From an uncultured Cellvibrio sp. (GTDB lineage: Bacteria; Pseudomonadota; Gammaproteobacteria; Pseudomonadales; Cellvibrionaceae), in assembly GCA_937958105.1 (NCBI GenBank), contig CALFXJ010000002.1, positions 1-64,000 of the forward strand: a stretch of 64,000 bases of DNA, read 5' to 3'. A model generated the notes under the pieces. That model was not told the origin of the DNA. It worked only from the letters and a program-made list of their open reading frames with translations, and ran no database searches. Positions 52,391 through 61,564 of this stretch are shown here, piece after piece; position 1 is the first letter of the stretch; every line of letters starts with the position of its first letter. The position numbers were made by a program, and so were the translations under genes.

Positions 52391-53743
52391 ATGAAAGCAC
52401 ATCATTGGAGTCGCCGCCGGTGGATACCGGGTAAACGCCTCTACGGCGGCCTGTTGCTGATCGCCGTGGCCGCCTTTGGCCTGGCATTTGTAAACAGTTA
52501 CTTCGGCCTGGGCAGCAGCCTCAGTGCCGGCGGCGCCATCCTGCTGGCCGGACTCATTGTCGTGGGGCTGGATTACATGATGTCGCGGCAACTGCCGGGT
52601 ATTGACGTGGAACGGGATGTGGCCGGCAACCTGGCGGTGGACAAATGGGCCACCGTCACCCTGCGCCTGCGTCACTCATTCAACCGGCCAATCCGGGTGC
52701 AGCTGTTCGACGGCATTCCTCCGAATGTCGAGCGTCAGGACCTGCCTCTGACCCTGGAACTCCTGCCGGGACGTACCAGCGAGGTCTGTTACCAGCTGCG
52801 CCCGCTGGAACGCGGCCCACTGGAGATCCAGCCGAGTTACCTGCAGATACCCAGTCCGCTGGGATTCTGGCAGGTGCAGTACCGCAGCGGGCTTTCCAGT
52901 CAGGTTAAGGTTTACCCCGATTTCATGGCCATTGCGGCTTACACCATCCTCGCCACAGATAACCACACCAGCCAGATTGGTATTAAACGAAAGCCCCGCC
53001 GTGGTACCGGCCTTGAGTTCCAGCAACTGCGCGAATACCGCATCGGCGACAGCCTGCGGCAGCTGGACTGGAAGGCCACCTCCCGCCGTCAGAAACTCAT
53101 CTCACGGGAATACCAGGATGAACGGGACCAGCAGATTGTCCTGCTGGTGGACAGTGGCCGGCGCATGCGCGCAAAGGACGACGACCTGAGCCATTTTGAC
53201 CACTCCCTCAACGCCATGCTGCTGGTGAGCTACATCGCTCTGCGTCAGGGCGACAGCGTCAGCGTGATGAGCTTTGGTGAGAGTAACCGCTGGATTCCCC
53301 CGCAAAAAGGGGTGGAGCGAATCAAGAATCTGCTTAACGGCATGTACGATCTGCAGGCGGGTCAATGTGCGCCGGACTATACCGCCGCAGCGGAAAAGCT
53401 CGCCCTGCTGCAACAGAAGCGTTCGCTGGTAATCCTCGTGACCAACTCCCGCGATGAAGATGTGAATGAGCTGCTGTTGGCGGTCAATCTTCTCCGAAAG
53501 CGCCATCTGGTGATGATCGCCAATATCCGCGAGGCCGTGCTGGATCAGCTGGAACAGCAGCCAGTTGCCAGCCTTGACGACGCCCTCAACTACACCGGGG
53601 TTCAGCAATATCTGAACAGTCGGCGCGAAGTGCAAAGAAAATTGACTGCAGCGGGGGTGTACACTCTGGACTGCACCGCGCAGGAACTGGCCGTGCGGGT
53701 GGCAAACAGTTATCTGGAGATTAAAGGGGCGGGGGTACTGTAA
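52391..53743 (+). CDS. DUF58 domain (vWA-like) membrane protein
   Basis: Encodes 450 residues from the ATG at 52391; a TTG overlapping the MoxR stop at 52313 would add 26 residues. Two transmembrane helices lie at about 17-60. The core motif RRGTGLEFQQLREYRIGDSL and the next DWKATSRRQKLISREYQDER are diagnostic of DUF58, followed by a vWA-like fold with VLLVDSGRRM near 255, in which DSG replaces the DxSxS metal site. It is the probable partner of the MoxR ATPase. It ends the operon at a hairpin (53740-53773). Confidence 0.9.
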   Translation: MKAHHWSRRRWIPGKRLYGGLLLIAVAAFGLAFVNSYFGLGSSLSAGGAILLAGLIVVGLDYMMSRQLPGIDVERDVAGNLAVDKWATVTLRLRHSFNRPIRVQLFDGIPPNVERQDLPLTLELLPGRTSEVCYQLRPLERGPLEIQPSYLQIPSPLGFWQVQYRSGLSSQVKVYPDFMAIAAYTILATDNHTSQIGIKRKPRRGTGLEFQQLREYRIGDSLRQLDWKATSRRQKLISREYQDERDQQIVLLVDSGRRMRAKDDDLSHFDHSLNAMLLVSYIALRQGDSVSVMSFGESNRWIPPQKGVERIKNLLNGMYDLQAGQCAPDYTAAAEKLALLQQKRSLVILVTNSRDEDVNELLLAVNLLRKRHLVMIANIREAVLDQLEQQPVASLDDALNYTGVQQYLNSRREVQRKLTAAGVYTLDCTAQELAVRVANSYLEIKGAGVL

Positions 53744-53773
53744 AGCGAACCCTCCTCAGAAGGTCCGCTTTAC
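53740..53773. terminator. Hairpin at the end of the MoxR-DUF58 operon
   Basis: Arms GTAAAGCG (53740-53747) and CGCTTTAC (53766-53773), with AACC/GGT pairing inside, overlap the DUF58 stop codon. A second small stem CTGAGC/GCTCAG follows at 53777-53792. They separate it from the converging DUF805 gene. Confidence 0.6.
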
Positions 53774-53799
53774 CTGACTGAGCTGCCGCTCAGCCCTCA

Positions 53800-54414
53800 T
53801 CATTCTTCGTCAGCATACTCGGAACTGTCCCATTCCAGGACACTGCCGTCCTCGTACTGACTGCCATCGTCGTAGTCGTACTGGTAGTAGCTATCATCGA
53901 ATCCCTGATTGGTGTAGCCCATATAAGCCGGAATCGCGATGGCTGCCAGAATACCAAGCATCATGATGACCGGAAATGCAATACCGAGAATCCAGTTCCA
54001 GGTTTTATTGGGCGGCGGCTGCAGACCAAAATTGTTAGGACCCGGGGTACCCGGCGCAAACAACAGAAACAGAGCCAGAATCAGGTTGGCCAGGGGAATA
54101 AACATCACCAGACAGAGCCAGCCGCTTTTATTAAGGTCATGCAGGCGCTGAATGGCCAGGATGAACGAAATCACTATCATGCCGATATAAGATGCCGCCA
54201 CCAGCACCCAGAAAACGCCGGATACGGCCAAGGCCAGCGCCATGCCTACCGCCAGAATGGCGTAGACGGCCAGCATAAAAACAAAGCTGTGGGAAAGATA
54301 ACGTAAACGCCCGATCCGGGTCTTGGGAGAAAAGAAATTGATCTCCCCATAGCCCTGCCCTTCGACAGTGAGTTGACCTTCCGGTGTTTGATATGGATTT
54401 TGAGTGGCTTCCAT
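53800..54414 (-). CDS. DUF805 membrane protein with pilin-like C-terminal helix
   Basis: Encodes 204 residues from the ATG at 54414 with ribosome site AGGAG. After a 40-residue N-terminal segment, three helices carry the DUF805 core (RLRYLSHSFVFMLAVYAIL, IQRLHDLNKSGWLCLVMFIP). A fourth helix reads IMMLGILAAIAIPAYMGYT, closely like the N-terminal helix of type IV pilins, and the protein ends in an acidic, tyrosine-rich tail. There is no prepilin peptidase site before the helix. Function is unknown. Confidence 0.83.
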   Translation of the reverse strand: MEATQNPYQTPEGQLTVEGQGYGEINFFSPKTRIGRLRYLSHSFVFMLAVYAILAVGMALALAVSGVFWVLVAASYIGMIVISFILAIQRLHDLNKSGWLCLVMFIPLANLILALFLLFAPGTPGPNNFGLQPPPNKTWNWILGIAFPVIMMLGILAAIAIPAYMGYTNQGFDDSYYQYDYDDGSQYEDGSVLEWDSSEYADEE

Positions 54415-54598
54415 GAGCATCTCCTGGCAATTTGAATAAATAATAATCTGTCCGTCACATGTAGTAACGGACGCCAAAAGTGTAGCTCCAAACCTGTCAC
54501 ATTGCGCGATGAAAAATATGACGCTGTCGACGACTTTATGAAATAGTCGCCTAAGTCTACGACAGCAAAGAGAAAAGGAGGCGAAGGGCGGAGGGATC

Positions 54599-54628
54599 TG
54601 CGGCGCCGGATTCAGAGGGGCGCCGCAG
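54599..54628 (-). terminator. GC-rich hairpin downstream of dacA
   Basis: Stem TGCGGCGCC (54599-54607) with GGCGCCGCA (54620-54628), nine perfect pairs, extended by GATC/GATC. On the minus strand it lies 9 nt after the dacA stop; no strong T run follows. Confidence 0.6.
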
Positions 54629-54636
54629 GATCAGGA

Positions 54637-55815
54637 TCAGCTGAACAAATTGCGGAAGAATAATTTAATACTGTCCCACAGGCGGGCGAAGAACCCGGCT
54701 TTTTCAACCGGCTGCAGGGCAATCAGGTCAGCTTCGGCCTGCACTTTGCCATCCAGCTCAATGGTCACTTTGCCCAGGCTCTGACCCGTCTCAATGGGCG
54801 CCTTGATGACCTCATTGATATGCATGTTGGCCTGCAGCTCTTCCTGACGGCCGCGTGGCAGGGTCAGCTTGATATCTTGCGCAATACCCAGGGCCACCTC
54901 ATTGGTCTTGCCACCCCATACCCGGGTTTTGCTGAGTTCAGTACCGGCATTGTAGAGTGAGAGAGTCTCGTAGTAGCGGAACCCGTAAGCCAGCAGTTTT
55001 TGGGATTCCGCTGCCCGGGCGTTCTCACTGGCGGTGCCCATGACCACCGAAATCAGGCGCATGCCGTTGCGTTTGGCGGAAGCCACCAGACAATAGCCAG
55101 CTTCTTCGGTATGGCCGGTCTTCAAACCGTCCACCGTCTCATCGCGGAACAGCAGCAGGTTACGGTTCGGCTGACGGATATCGTTCCAGACGAAGTACTT
55201 CTCTTTGTAAAGCGCGTAATGCTCCGGGTGATCATTGATGATGGCGCGCGCGAGGATACCCAGGTCCCGGGCAGTGGTCAGGTGGCCTTCTGCCGGCCAG
55301 CCGGTGGAGTTTTCAAAGTGCGTGCTGGTCATGCCCATCAGCGCTGCTTTCTGGTTCATGACATCCACAAAGGCATCTTCACTGCCGGAAATGTATTCCG
55401 CCAGTGCTACGGTCGCATCGTTACCGGACTGCACGATGACCCCCAACAGCAGATCCTTTACGGAAACCTGAGTGCCTTCGCGGATAAACATCTTGGAACC
55501 ACCCATCCGCCAGGCTTTGACACTGATGTTGACCATGTCTTCTTCACTGATGCGGCCACTCTCAATTTCCTCCGAAACGATGTAGCTGGACATCATCTTG
55601 GTCAGGCTTGCTGGCGGTAAACGTTCGTCAGCATTGTGTTCAACCAGCACGGCTCCCGTGTCGGCATCGATCAGCAGATAACCGGAGGCTGCGAGTTGTG
55701 GCGGAGATGGAATGATGATCTGCTGACTCGGAGAGGCGGGGGTCGGTGAGGGTTGTGCCAGCAGAGTATTACTGGCTACTAACAGCAATGCACTGGTAAA
55801 TAATGTCTTAAACAT
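54637..55815 (-). CDS. dacA: D-alanyl-D-alanine carboxypeptidase (PBP5/6 type)
   Basis: Encodes 392 residues from the ATG at 55815, which begins a signal peptide (cleavage after LLAQ, about residue 21). Active-site motifs are SLTK (S70, K73), SGN (S130-N132) and KTG (232-234) in GLKTGHTEEAG. A C-terminal amphipathic helix (FARLWDSIKLFFRNLFS) anchors it to the outer face of the inner membrane. It removes the terminal D-alanine from peptidoglycan stem peptides. It follows rlpA in the leftward wall cluster. Confidence 0.96.
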   Translation of the reverse strand: MFKTLFTSALLLVASNTLLAQPSPTPASPSQQIIIPSPPQLAASGYLLIDADTGAVLVEHNADERLPPASLTKMMSSYIVSEEIESGRISEEDMVNISVKAWRMGGSKMFIREGTQVSVKDLLLGVIVQSGNDATVALAEYISGSEDAFVDVMNQKAALMGMTSTHFENSTGWPAEGHLTTARDLGILARAIINDHPEHYALYKEKYFVWNDIRQPNRNLLLFRDETVDGLKTGHTEEAGYCLVASAKRNGMRLISVVMGTASENARAAESQKLLAYGFRYYETLSLYNAGTELSKTRVWGGKTNEVALGIAQDIKLTLPRGRQEELQANMHINEVIKAPIETGQSLGKVTIELDGKVQAEADLIALQPVEKAGFFARLWDSIKLFFRNLFS

Positions 55816-55961
55816 GGGAACGGAATCACTCGCAGTTAGGGGTTCAAAAAGCTGGCTGATTGTACCAGCTGAAACGCAGGGATTTTTGCGGCTGCCGCAC
55901 AAGTTTTCGTTCACGCAGCGCAATCCTTTGCACAGAAAAAATGAACGCAGCGGCAGCGAAG

Positions 55962-56807
55962 CTATTCGTAGACAACGTGAGCTTCAGGAATATTCAATTT
56001 TTTCACATCATGACGCACCTGCTGCAAATCACGCGCATCGGTAATTGGGCCGACCCGCACCCGGTAAATCGGTTTGCCGGTCTGGCTGCGTCTGATAATC
56101 ACCGGATACGTCAGGTGGCCTGAGACCTGTGCCGCAAACTGTTTTGCACTGCTTTCCGAGCTGAAGGCACCGATCTGCAGATGGGTGTTAGGTGGTAACT
56201 TGCTCCCAGGAACGACCGTAGTATCGGCGGCTTTCAAGGGCACTGGCGGTGCATCGCTGGGCAGCACAATTTCCACATCCACCAGACCCGTACCGGCATT
56301 GAGGATGCCGATCCGCTGGGCCGCAGCGTAGCTCAGATCAATGATGCGGTCACTGTGAAAGGGACCGCGATCATTAACCCGCACAACGACACTTTTGCCG
56401 TTCTGCACATGCGTCACCCGCACATATGACGGAATCGGCAGAGTTTTATGGGCGGCGGTCATGGCATACATATCGTAGATCTCACCATTGGACGTGCGCC
56501 GGCCATGGAATTTCTTGCCATACCAGGAGGCTTTGCCGCGCTCTTTATAGGAGCTTTCATCTTCCAGCAGGTAGTAGGTTTTCCCCAGAACCGTGTAAGG
56601 ATTTTTATTACCCGCAACGGTACGGACTTCATGGCGGGGCACGGCATCGGGCACGTGAGACGTATCCACTTCACGCTCAGGGCCACTGTCTTTGAGGTCG
56701 TCAAAACTTGGCTTGCCCGGTGATGTGGGATAAGGCTGGATCGGCGTACAGGCGAATAACGTCAGCCCCACCAGGGCCAGAGCCAGCAAACGGATTGATG
56801 CCGTCAT
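55962..56807 (-). CDS. rlpA: Septal-ring lytic transglycosylase RlpA
   Basis: Encodes 281 residues. It is a lipoprotein: the lipobox ends FAC at C20. The double-psi beta-barrel contains GKASWYGKKFHGRRTSNGE and VVRVNDRGPFHSDRIIDLS, which hold the catalytic acidic residue in the RlpA family. A C-terminal SPOR domain (about 205-281, HLQIGAFSSESSAKQFAAQV) binds denuded glycan at division sites. In P. aeruginosa RlpA cleaves naked glycan strands. Its ATG overlaps the mltB stop as ATGA. Confidence 0.94.
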   Translation of the reverse strand: MTASIRLLALALVGLTLFACTPIQPYPTSPGKPSFDDLKDSGPEREVDTSHVPDAVPRHEVRTVAGNKNPYTVLGKTYYLLEDESSYKERGKASWYGKKFHGRRTSNGEIYDMYAMTAAHKTLPIPSYVRVTHVQNGKSVVVRVNDRGPFHSDRIIDLSYAAAQRIGILNAGTGLVDVEIVLPSDAPPVPLKAADTTVVPGSKLPPNTHLQIGAFSSESSAKQFAAQVSGHLTYPVIIRRSQTGKPIYRVRVGPITDARDLQQVRHDVKKLNIPEAHVVYE

Positions 56808-57859
56808 TGACCTGCCTCCATCTTCTCTTTAATCAACTGACTCAGCTGATGCACTGCCATGGAATACAGATGGCTGCGGTTATAACGGGTAATGACGTAA
56901 AAGTTCTGCAGGCCGAGCCAGTACTCTTCACCGTGCTGGCCATCCAGCTTCAGGATAACAGCCTTGGCATCGGGGGACAGGTCACTGATCGGTTGATAGC
57001 CACGCTTCTTCCATTCCGCCACAGTCACGGTCGGTGGATTGATGCTGTTGAACGCGTCCGTGCCGCTCTCGCCTTCCGGCCGCACCCGGCTGACTACCGG
57101 CTGACCGCTCTGCCAGCCGTGCTGCTTGAAGTAATTAGCCACGCTGCCGATGGCATCGGTGGTGTTGTCCCAGATATCGGTAAAACCGTCACCATCAAAA
57201 TCCACCGCATACGAGCGATAACTGGACGGCATGAACTGTCCGTAACCCATGGCTCCGGCGTAGGAGCCTTTGAACTTTAACGGGTCCTGTTTCTGTTCGC
57301 GGGTCAGCAGAAAGTAGTTCTGCAGCTCTTTGCGGAAGAAAGGCGCGCGCGGTGGATAATCAAAAGCCAGGGTCGCCAGTGCGTCGATAACCCGGTGGCT
57401 GCCAGTGTTTCTGCCGTAGTTAGTCTCTACCCCGATGATGGCGACAATATATTCTGCCGGCACGCCGAACTCCTGCTCGGCCCGCGTCAGGGCGGCCTGA
57501 TTCTCCCGCCAGAACTTCACCCCGTTGTCTATCCGCGCCGGAACGATAAAGATCGGGCGATATTCTTTCCAGGTTTTGGTTCGTTCTGCCGGGCGGGCAA
57601 TGGCATCCAGGATGTTCTGCTTTTTTTCCGCCTGCCCGAGCCACTGGCGCAATGGCTCAGGTTCAAAGCCGTGATCGCGGACCATCTCATCGATAAAGTC
57701 CTGGGTTTGCGCGTGCTGGCCATAATCCGCTGACCCGGTCGTTGCACATCCCAGTACCAGACAACCCGTCAGCAGGCTAAGGGTTTTACCCAGAGTGAAA
57801 TAAACGGATTTACGCAGGCGGCCGGCTGTTACACCGCCCACCCCTTTAACCTGCCTCAT
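56804..57859 (-). CDS. mltB: Membrane-bound lytic murein transglycosylase B
   Basis: Encodes 351 residues from the ATG at 57859, with ribosome site AGAAGGGG. The N-terminus has basic residues, a hydrophobic core and a lipobox ending VLGC (about residue 38). The catalytic glutamate is in GVETNYGRNTG, followed by GAMGYGQFMPSSY and DFDGDGFTDIWDN, characteristic of MltB/SltB. It cleaves the glycan backbone, forming 1,6-anhydromuramic ends, from the inner leaflet of the outer membrane. It lies between rodA and rlpA. Confidence 0.94.
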   Translation of the reverse strand: MRQVKGVGGVTAGRLRKSVYFTLGKTLSLLTGCLVLGCATTGSADYGQHAQTQDFIDEMVRDHGFEPEPLRQWLGQAEKKQNILDAIARPAERTKTWKEYRPIFIVPARIDNGVKFWRENQAALTRAEQEFGVPAEYIVAIIGVETNYGRNTGSHRVIDALATLAFDYPPRAPFFRKELQNYFLLTREQKQDPLKFKGSYAGAMGYGQFMPSSYRSYAVDFDGDGFTDIWDNTTDAIGSVANYFKQHGWQSGQPVVSRVRPEGESGTDAFNSINPPTVTVAEWKKRGYQPISDLSPDAKAVILKLDGQHGEEYWLGLQNFYVITRYNRSHLYSMAVHQLSQLIKEKMEAGQ

Positions 57860-57925
57860 TACTGAACCCCTTCTAACAGATACTCTCACGGTGACTGATT
57901 GACCCGCAGCAATGTGTTGATGCGG

Positions 57926-59086
57926 TTATTTATTCTTCTGCGGACGCATGACCCGCTTACGTTCGGTAGCGATTGCCATCAGGATGCCGAAGCCTGCCAT
58001 CAGGGTCACAATTGCCGTTCCCCCCTGGCTGATCAGCGGCAAAGGCACACCCACCACCGGCAATAAACCGGACACCATGCCCATGTTTACAAAGACGTAG
58101 ACGAAAAATGTGAAGGTAATACTGGCCGCCAGCAGACGGCCAAAGCTGTCCTGAGCATTGAGCGCAATCATCATGCCCCGGATGATGGCCAGCAGGTAAA
58201 TACCCAGCAGCGTCAACACTCCGAGCAGACCAAACTCTTCAGCCATGACGGCAATGATGAAATCCGTGTGCCCTTCCGGCAGAAAGTCCAGCCGCGACTG
58301 GGTACCTTCAAGCCAGCCTTTCCCCGACAGGCCACCCGATCCGATAGCGGTCTTGGATTGAATGATGTTCCAGCCGGCCCCCAGCCGATCCGCCTCCGGA
58401 TTCAGCAGCGTCAGCACCCGCTGGCGCTGGTAATCATGCATCATAAAGTGCCAGACAGGCCACAGACTGGCTACAAAGGCCACAATGGCCAGAAATATGT
58501 AACCCCAGCGCAGGCCGGCAAAGAAGAGCACCACCATGCCTGAGGTCGCCACAAGGATGGAAGTCCCCAGGTCTGGCTGATCGATGATCAGCGCCGTGGG
58601 GAAGCCAATCAGCACCAGCGTGAAGAAGACGTGTTTGAGACTGGGGGGGAGGAAGCGTTTGCTGAGGTAGGCCGCAATCATCAACGGCATGGCCAGCTTC
58701 ATGATTTCGGAAGGCTGGAAGCGGAACGCCCCCAGGCTCAACCACCGCTGGGCCCCTTTGGCTCCCACACCGATCACCAGAACCAGAATCAGCAGGATAA
58801 TCCCGCCGAAATAAGCCCAGGGCGCCATTCGCCGCATGAAGTGGACCGGCACCTGGGCAACGGCAAACATGGCAACATAGGCGATGACGAAAAAGATGCC
58901 TTGGCGACGCATGGTCACCATACTTTCGCCACTGGCGCTGTAGAGCACCGACATACCAATCGCCGTCAATACCAGCAACAGGATCAACAACAGGAAGTCG
59001 ATATGGAGCCGCTGCTGGAGCGCCTCCCGGCGGCCAAGGCCAAAGCCGGTTCGGGGGAGGCGCCGGAGGAAATCCCGTCCGCTCAT
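57926..59086 (-). CDS. rodA: Rod-shape SEDS glycosyltransferase RodA
   Basis: Encodes 386 residues with about ten transmembrane helices. SEDS signatures are GAFRFQPSEIMKLAMPLMIA, DQPDLGTSILV, FLPEGHTDFIIAVMAEEFGL and GVPLPLISQGGTA near the C-terminus. RodA polymerises glycan strands and works with PBP2 (mrdA), whose gene ends two bases before it. Together they drive side-wall growth in rods. Confidence 0.97.
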   Translation of the reverse strand: MSGRDFLRRLPRTGFGLGRREALQQRLHIDFLLLILLLVLTAIGMSVLYSASGESMVTMRRQGIFFVIAYVAMFAVAQVPVHFMRRMAPWAYFGGIILLILVLVIGVGAKGAQRWLSLGAFRFQPSEIMKLAMPLMIAAYLSKRFLPPSLKHVFFTLVLIGFPTALIIDQPDLGTSILVATSGMVVLFFAGLRWGYIFLAIVAFVASLWPVWHFMMHDYQRQRVLTLLNPEADRLGAGWNIIQSKTAIGSGGLSGKGWLEGTQSRLDFLPEGHTDFIIAVMAEEFGLLGVLTLLGIYLLAIIRGMMIALNAQDSFGRLLAASITFTFFVYVFVNMGMVSGLLPVVGVPLPLISQGGTAIVTLMAGFGILMAIATERKRVMRPQKNK

Positions 59087-59088
59087 GA

Positions 59089-61029
59089 CTAATTCACTCC
59101 GTCTGTATCAGACATACGCCGCGCCAATGTCTGAGGGCCGGAGACCGGCTGGCGGGCAACGGGGGCTGCTTCCGGTTCTTCCGGCAGCAGATATTTGCCG
59201 CGCAGGAACGCATCCATGACGATGCGCGCCACCGGTCCGGCCTGACTGGAGCCGCCCTCCGCATTTTCAAGAATTACCGAGACCGCTATCTGCGGATCTT
59301 CCAGCGGTGCAAAAGCAACAAACAGTGCATGATCCCGGTGACGTTCTTTAAGGGCCTCACTGTCGTATTTCGCGCCTTGGGGAATACTGACCACCTGCGC
59401 CGTACCGGACTTTCCAGCCATGCGATATTCCGCACCTTGGGCCGCCCGGCGGGCCGTGCCCCGGGCACCGTGCATGACCTCAGCCATACCGTCGAATACG
59501 GCATCCCAATGGGCTTCGGCAACGTCAAACCGGTCTTCGATGATCGGGGCCAGGAATTTGCCATTGGCCCGCTCGGTCATCTGCGGCCGGATCCGCACCC
59601 CCCGGTGCGCCAGTGTCGCGGTCATTACGGCCAGCTGCATGGGCGAGGTCAGCACATAGCCTTGGCCGATGGACATATTGATAGTATCCCCCGGATACCA
59701 GCCCTGCCCCCTGACCGTCCGCTTCCATTCACGCGATGGCCAGACGCCCCGCCGTTCATTAGGGATATCTATCCGCGTCAGCTCCCCCAGACCGAAATGA
59801 CTGCCAAATTCGGACAGGCGGTCAATGCCCATGCGGTTGCCCAGATCCCAGAAGTAGGTGTCACAGGATTCGGCTATGGCCTGCTTCAGGTCGACGCGGC
59901 TGCCGTGACCGCCGCGCTTCCAGTCACGCCAGACCCACTCGGTATTGGGCAATCGGAAGGTACCGGGATCGTTGATGGTGCGGCGCGCGTCGGTAAATCC
60001 GGTATCGAGGCCCGCCAGTCCCACTACGGGTTTGATGGTCGAACCCGGTGGATATACCCCCTGGATAAACCGGTTATAAAGGGGCATATCTATGGATTCG
60101 TTGAGGTTGCGGTAATCCGCGAAGCTGATGCCGGTCACGAACAGGTTGGGGTCATAACTGGGGGTGCTCACTGCCGCCAGGACCCCACCACTTTTGACTT
60201 CAATGGCCACAACGGCACCGCGCCGCCCCGCCAGTGCAGCCATAGCGGTCTGCTGCATGCGCACGTCGAGATACAGGTGCAGATCACCGCCGGGCTTGGG
60301 ATCAATCCGTTCGAGTACCCGCTGCACCCGGCCGCGGGCGTTGGTCTCGACGTTCTGGTTGCCCACCTCACCCAGCAGAATGTCTTCGTAATAGCGCTCC
60401 AGGCCAGTCTTACCGATGGAGTGGGTACCGCTGTAACGGCGATACTGATCCTCATCAAAGTTGGTCAGCTCAGCCTCACTGATCCGCCCCACGTATCCAA
60501 CGGTGTGCGCGAACAGCTCGCCGTAGGGATAGTGGCGCACCAGCTGCGCGTCTATCTCCACCCCTTCCAGCCGGAATTCATTGACCGCCAGGCTCGCCAG
60601 TTCTTCTTCAGTGAGGTTATAGCGCAGAGGCACCGGCTCGAAAGGGCGGCGGCGCTGATGCATAAGCTTGTAGAATTTTTCCAGATCATTCGCGTTGATC
60701 TCTACAAGTGTCTGCAGGTATTTGAGGGTCTCCTCCAGATCGCCTGCCCGTTCGCGTACGACAGAGAGGGTGTAACTGGGGCGGTTCTCCGCCAGCAACA
60801 GGCCATTGCGGTCATAGATCAGCCCGCGGGTGGGCGGGATGGGCTGGACGTGGATGCGGTTGCGATCCGACTGGGTGGCGTAATCCTGATACTGGACAAC
60901 CTGAAGATGGTGATAGCGGTACACCAACACACCCATCAATGCCAGCATCAACACAGACATGACCGCCAGGCGTGCCCAGAAGATGCGCGTTTCGCGGTGG
61001 TAGTCTTTAAAGTGTTGCGTTTCGGACAT
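59089..61029 (-). CDS. mrdA: Penicillin-binding protein 2
   Basis: Encodes 647 residues from the ATG at 61029; the upstream open frame overlaps rlmH and has no homology. A short cytosolic end and one helix (about 20-38) precede the pedestal domain (PTRGLIYDRNGLLLAENRPS near 66-85). The transpeptidase domain has STIK (S330-K333) in YPPGSTIKPVVG, ESCDTYFWD for the second motif and GKSGTAQV for the KSG motif. It crosslinks side-wall peptidoglycan as partner of RodA. Confidence 0.97.
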   Translation of the reverse strand: MSETQHFKDYHRETRIFWARLAVMSVLMLALMGVLVYRYHHLQVVQYQDYATQSDRNRIHVQPIPPTRGLIYDRNGLLLAENRPSYTLSVVRERAGDLEETLKYLQTLVEINANDLEKFYKLMHQRRRPFEPVPLRYNLTEEELASLAVNEFRLEGVEIDAQLVRHYPYGELFAHTVGYVGRISEAELTNFDEDQYRRYSGTHSIGKTGLERYYEDILLGEVGNQNVETNARGRVQRVLERIDPKPGGDLHLYLDVRMQQTAMAALAGRRGAVVAIEVKSGGVLAAVSTPSYDPNLFVTGISFADYRNLNESIDMPLYNRFIQGVYPPGSTIKPVVGLAGLDTGFTDARRTINDPGTFRLPNTEWVWRDWKRGGHGSRVDLKQAIAESCDTYFWDLGNRMGIDRLSEFGSHFGLGELTRIDIPNERRGVWPSREWKRTVRGQGWYPGDTINMSIGQGYVLTSPMQLAVMTATLAHRGVRIRPQMTERANGKFLAPIIEDRFDVAEAHWDAVFDGMAEVMHGARGTARRAAQGAEYRMAGKSGTAQVVSIPQGAKYDSEALKERHRDHALFVAFAPLEDPQIAVSVILENAEGGSSQAGPVARIVMDAFLRGKYLLPEEPEAAPVARQPVSGPQTLARRMSDTDGVN

Positions 61030-61079
61030 TGTGCCTCTGGTTGAACCTGCAAAAACGTTGCTGACGCTGGTAGATGGCC

Positions 61080-61547
61080 TTATTTGTGGTACGGGTGATT
61101 CTGCAAGATGCTGCACGCCCGATAGAGCTGCTCGATCACCAGGATACGCACCAGTGGATGGGGCAGAGTCAGGGCAGACAGCGACCAGTGGATCTGCGCC
61201 TTGGCAAGGCACTGGGGAGCCAGTCCGTCAGGCCCGCCGATCAGCAGACAGTAGTTGCTGCCGCTCATCCGCCAGTTCGCCATCTGTTCCGCCAGCTGCT
61301 CGGTACTCCAGGACTTTCCCTTCACATCCAGCGCAATGACCTGCTCGCCCTTACCGATGGCCGCCAGCATCTCTTCGCCTTCCTTCTCCATGGCACGGGC
61401 AATGTCGGTGTTTTTTCCCCGTTGAGCCAGAGGCAGTTCAACCAGTTCTACCACGCAGTCTCGCGGCATGCGCTTGGCATATTCCGCATAGCCCTGCTCG
61501 ACCCAGGCGGGCATTTTAGTACCGACGGCGATGATGCGAACTTTCAC
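61080..61547 (-). CDS. rlmH: 23S rRNA pseudouridine1915-N3 methyltransferase RlmH
   Basis: Encodes 155 residues, the exact size of RlmH. It opens MKVRIIAVGTKMPAWV, has GGPDGL as the SAM-binding loop of its SPOUT knot and ends in RILVIEQLYRACSI. It methylates N3 of pseudouridine 1915 in 23S rRNA helix 69 on assembled ribosomes. The start is GTG. It lies between rsfS and mrdA, its usual place. Confidence 0.97.
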   Translation of the reverse strand: MKVRIIAVGTKMPAWVEQGYAEYAKRMPRDCVVELVELPLAQRGKNTDIARAMEKEGEEMLAAIGKGEQVIALDVKGKSWSTEQLAEQMANWRMSGSNYCLLIGGPDGLAPQCLAKAQIHWSLSALTLPHPLVRILVIEQLYRACSILQNHPYHK

Positions 61548-61564
61548 AAGGGAAATTCCGGTTT

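Noticed and set aside
54300..54414. Prepilin gene suggested by the GILAAIAIPAY motif
   Set aside because: The motif is in the fourth helix of a DUF805 protein with no leader peptide or glycine-glutamate cleavage site.
59329..61044. Plus-strand 571-codon open frame
   Set aside because: It is antisense to mrdA, which has full PBP2 motifs; the antisense peptide has no recognisable domain and is a product of GC-rich codon use.
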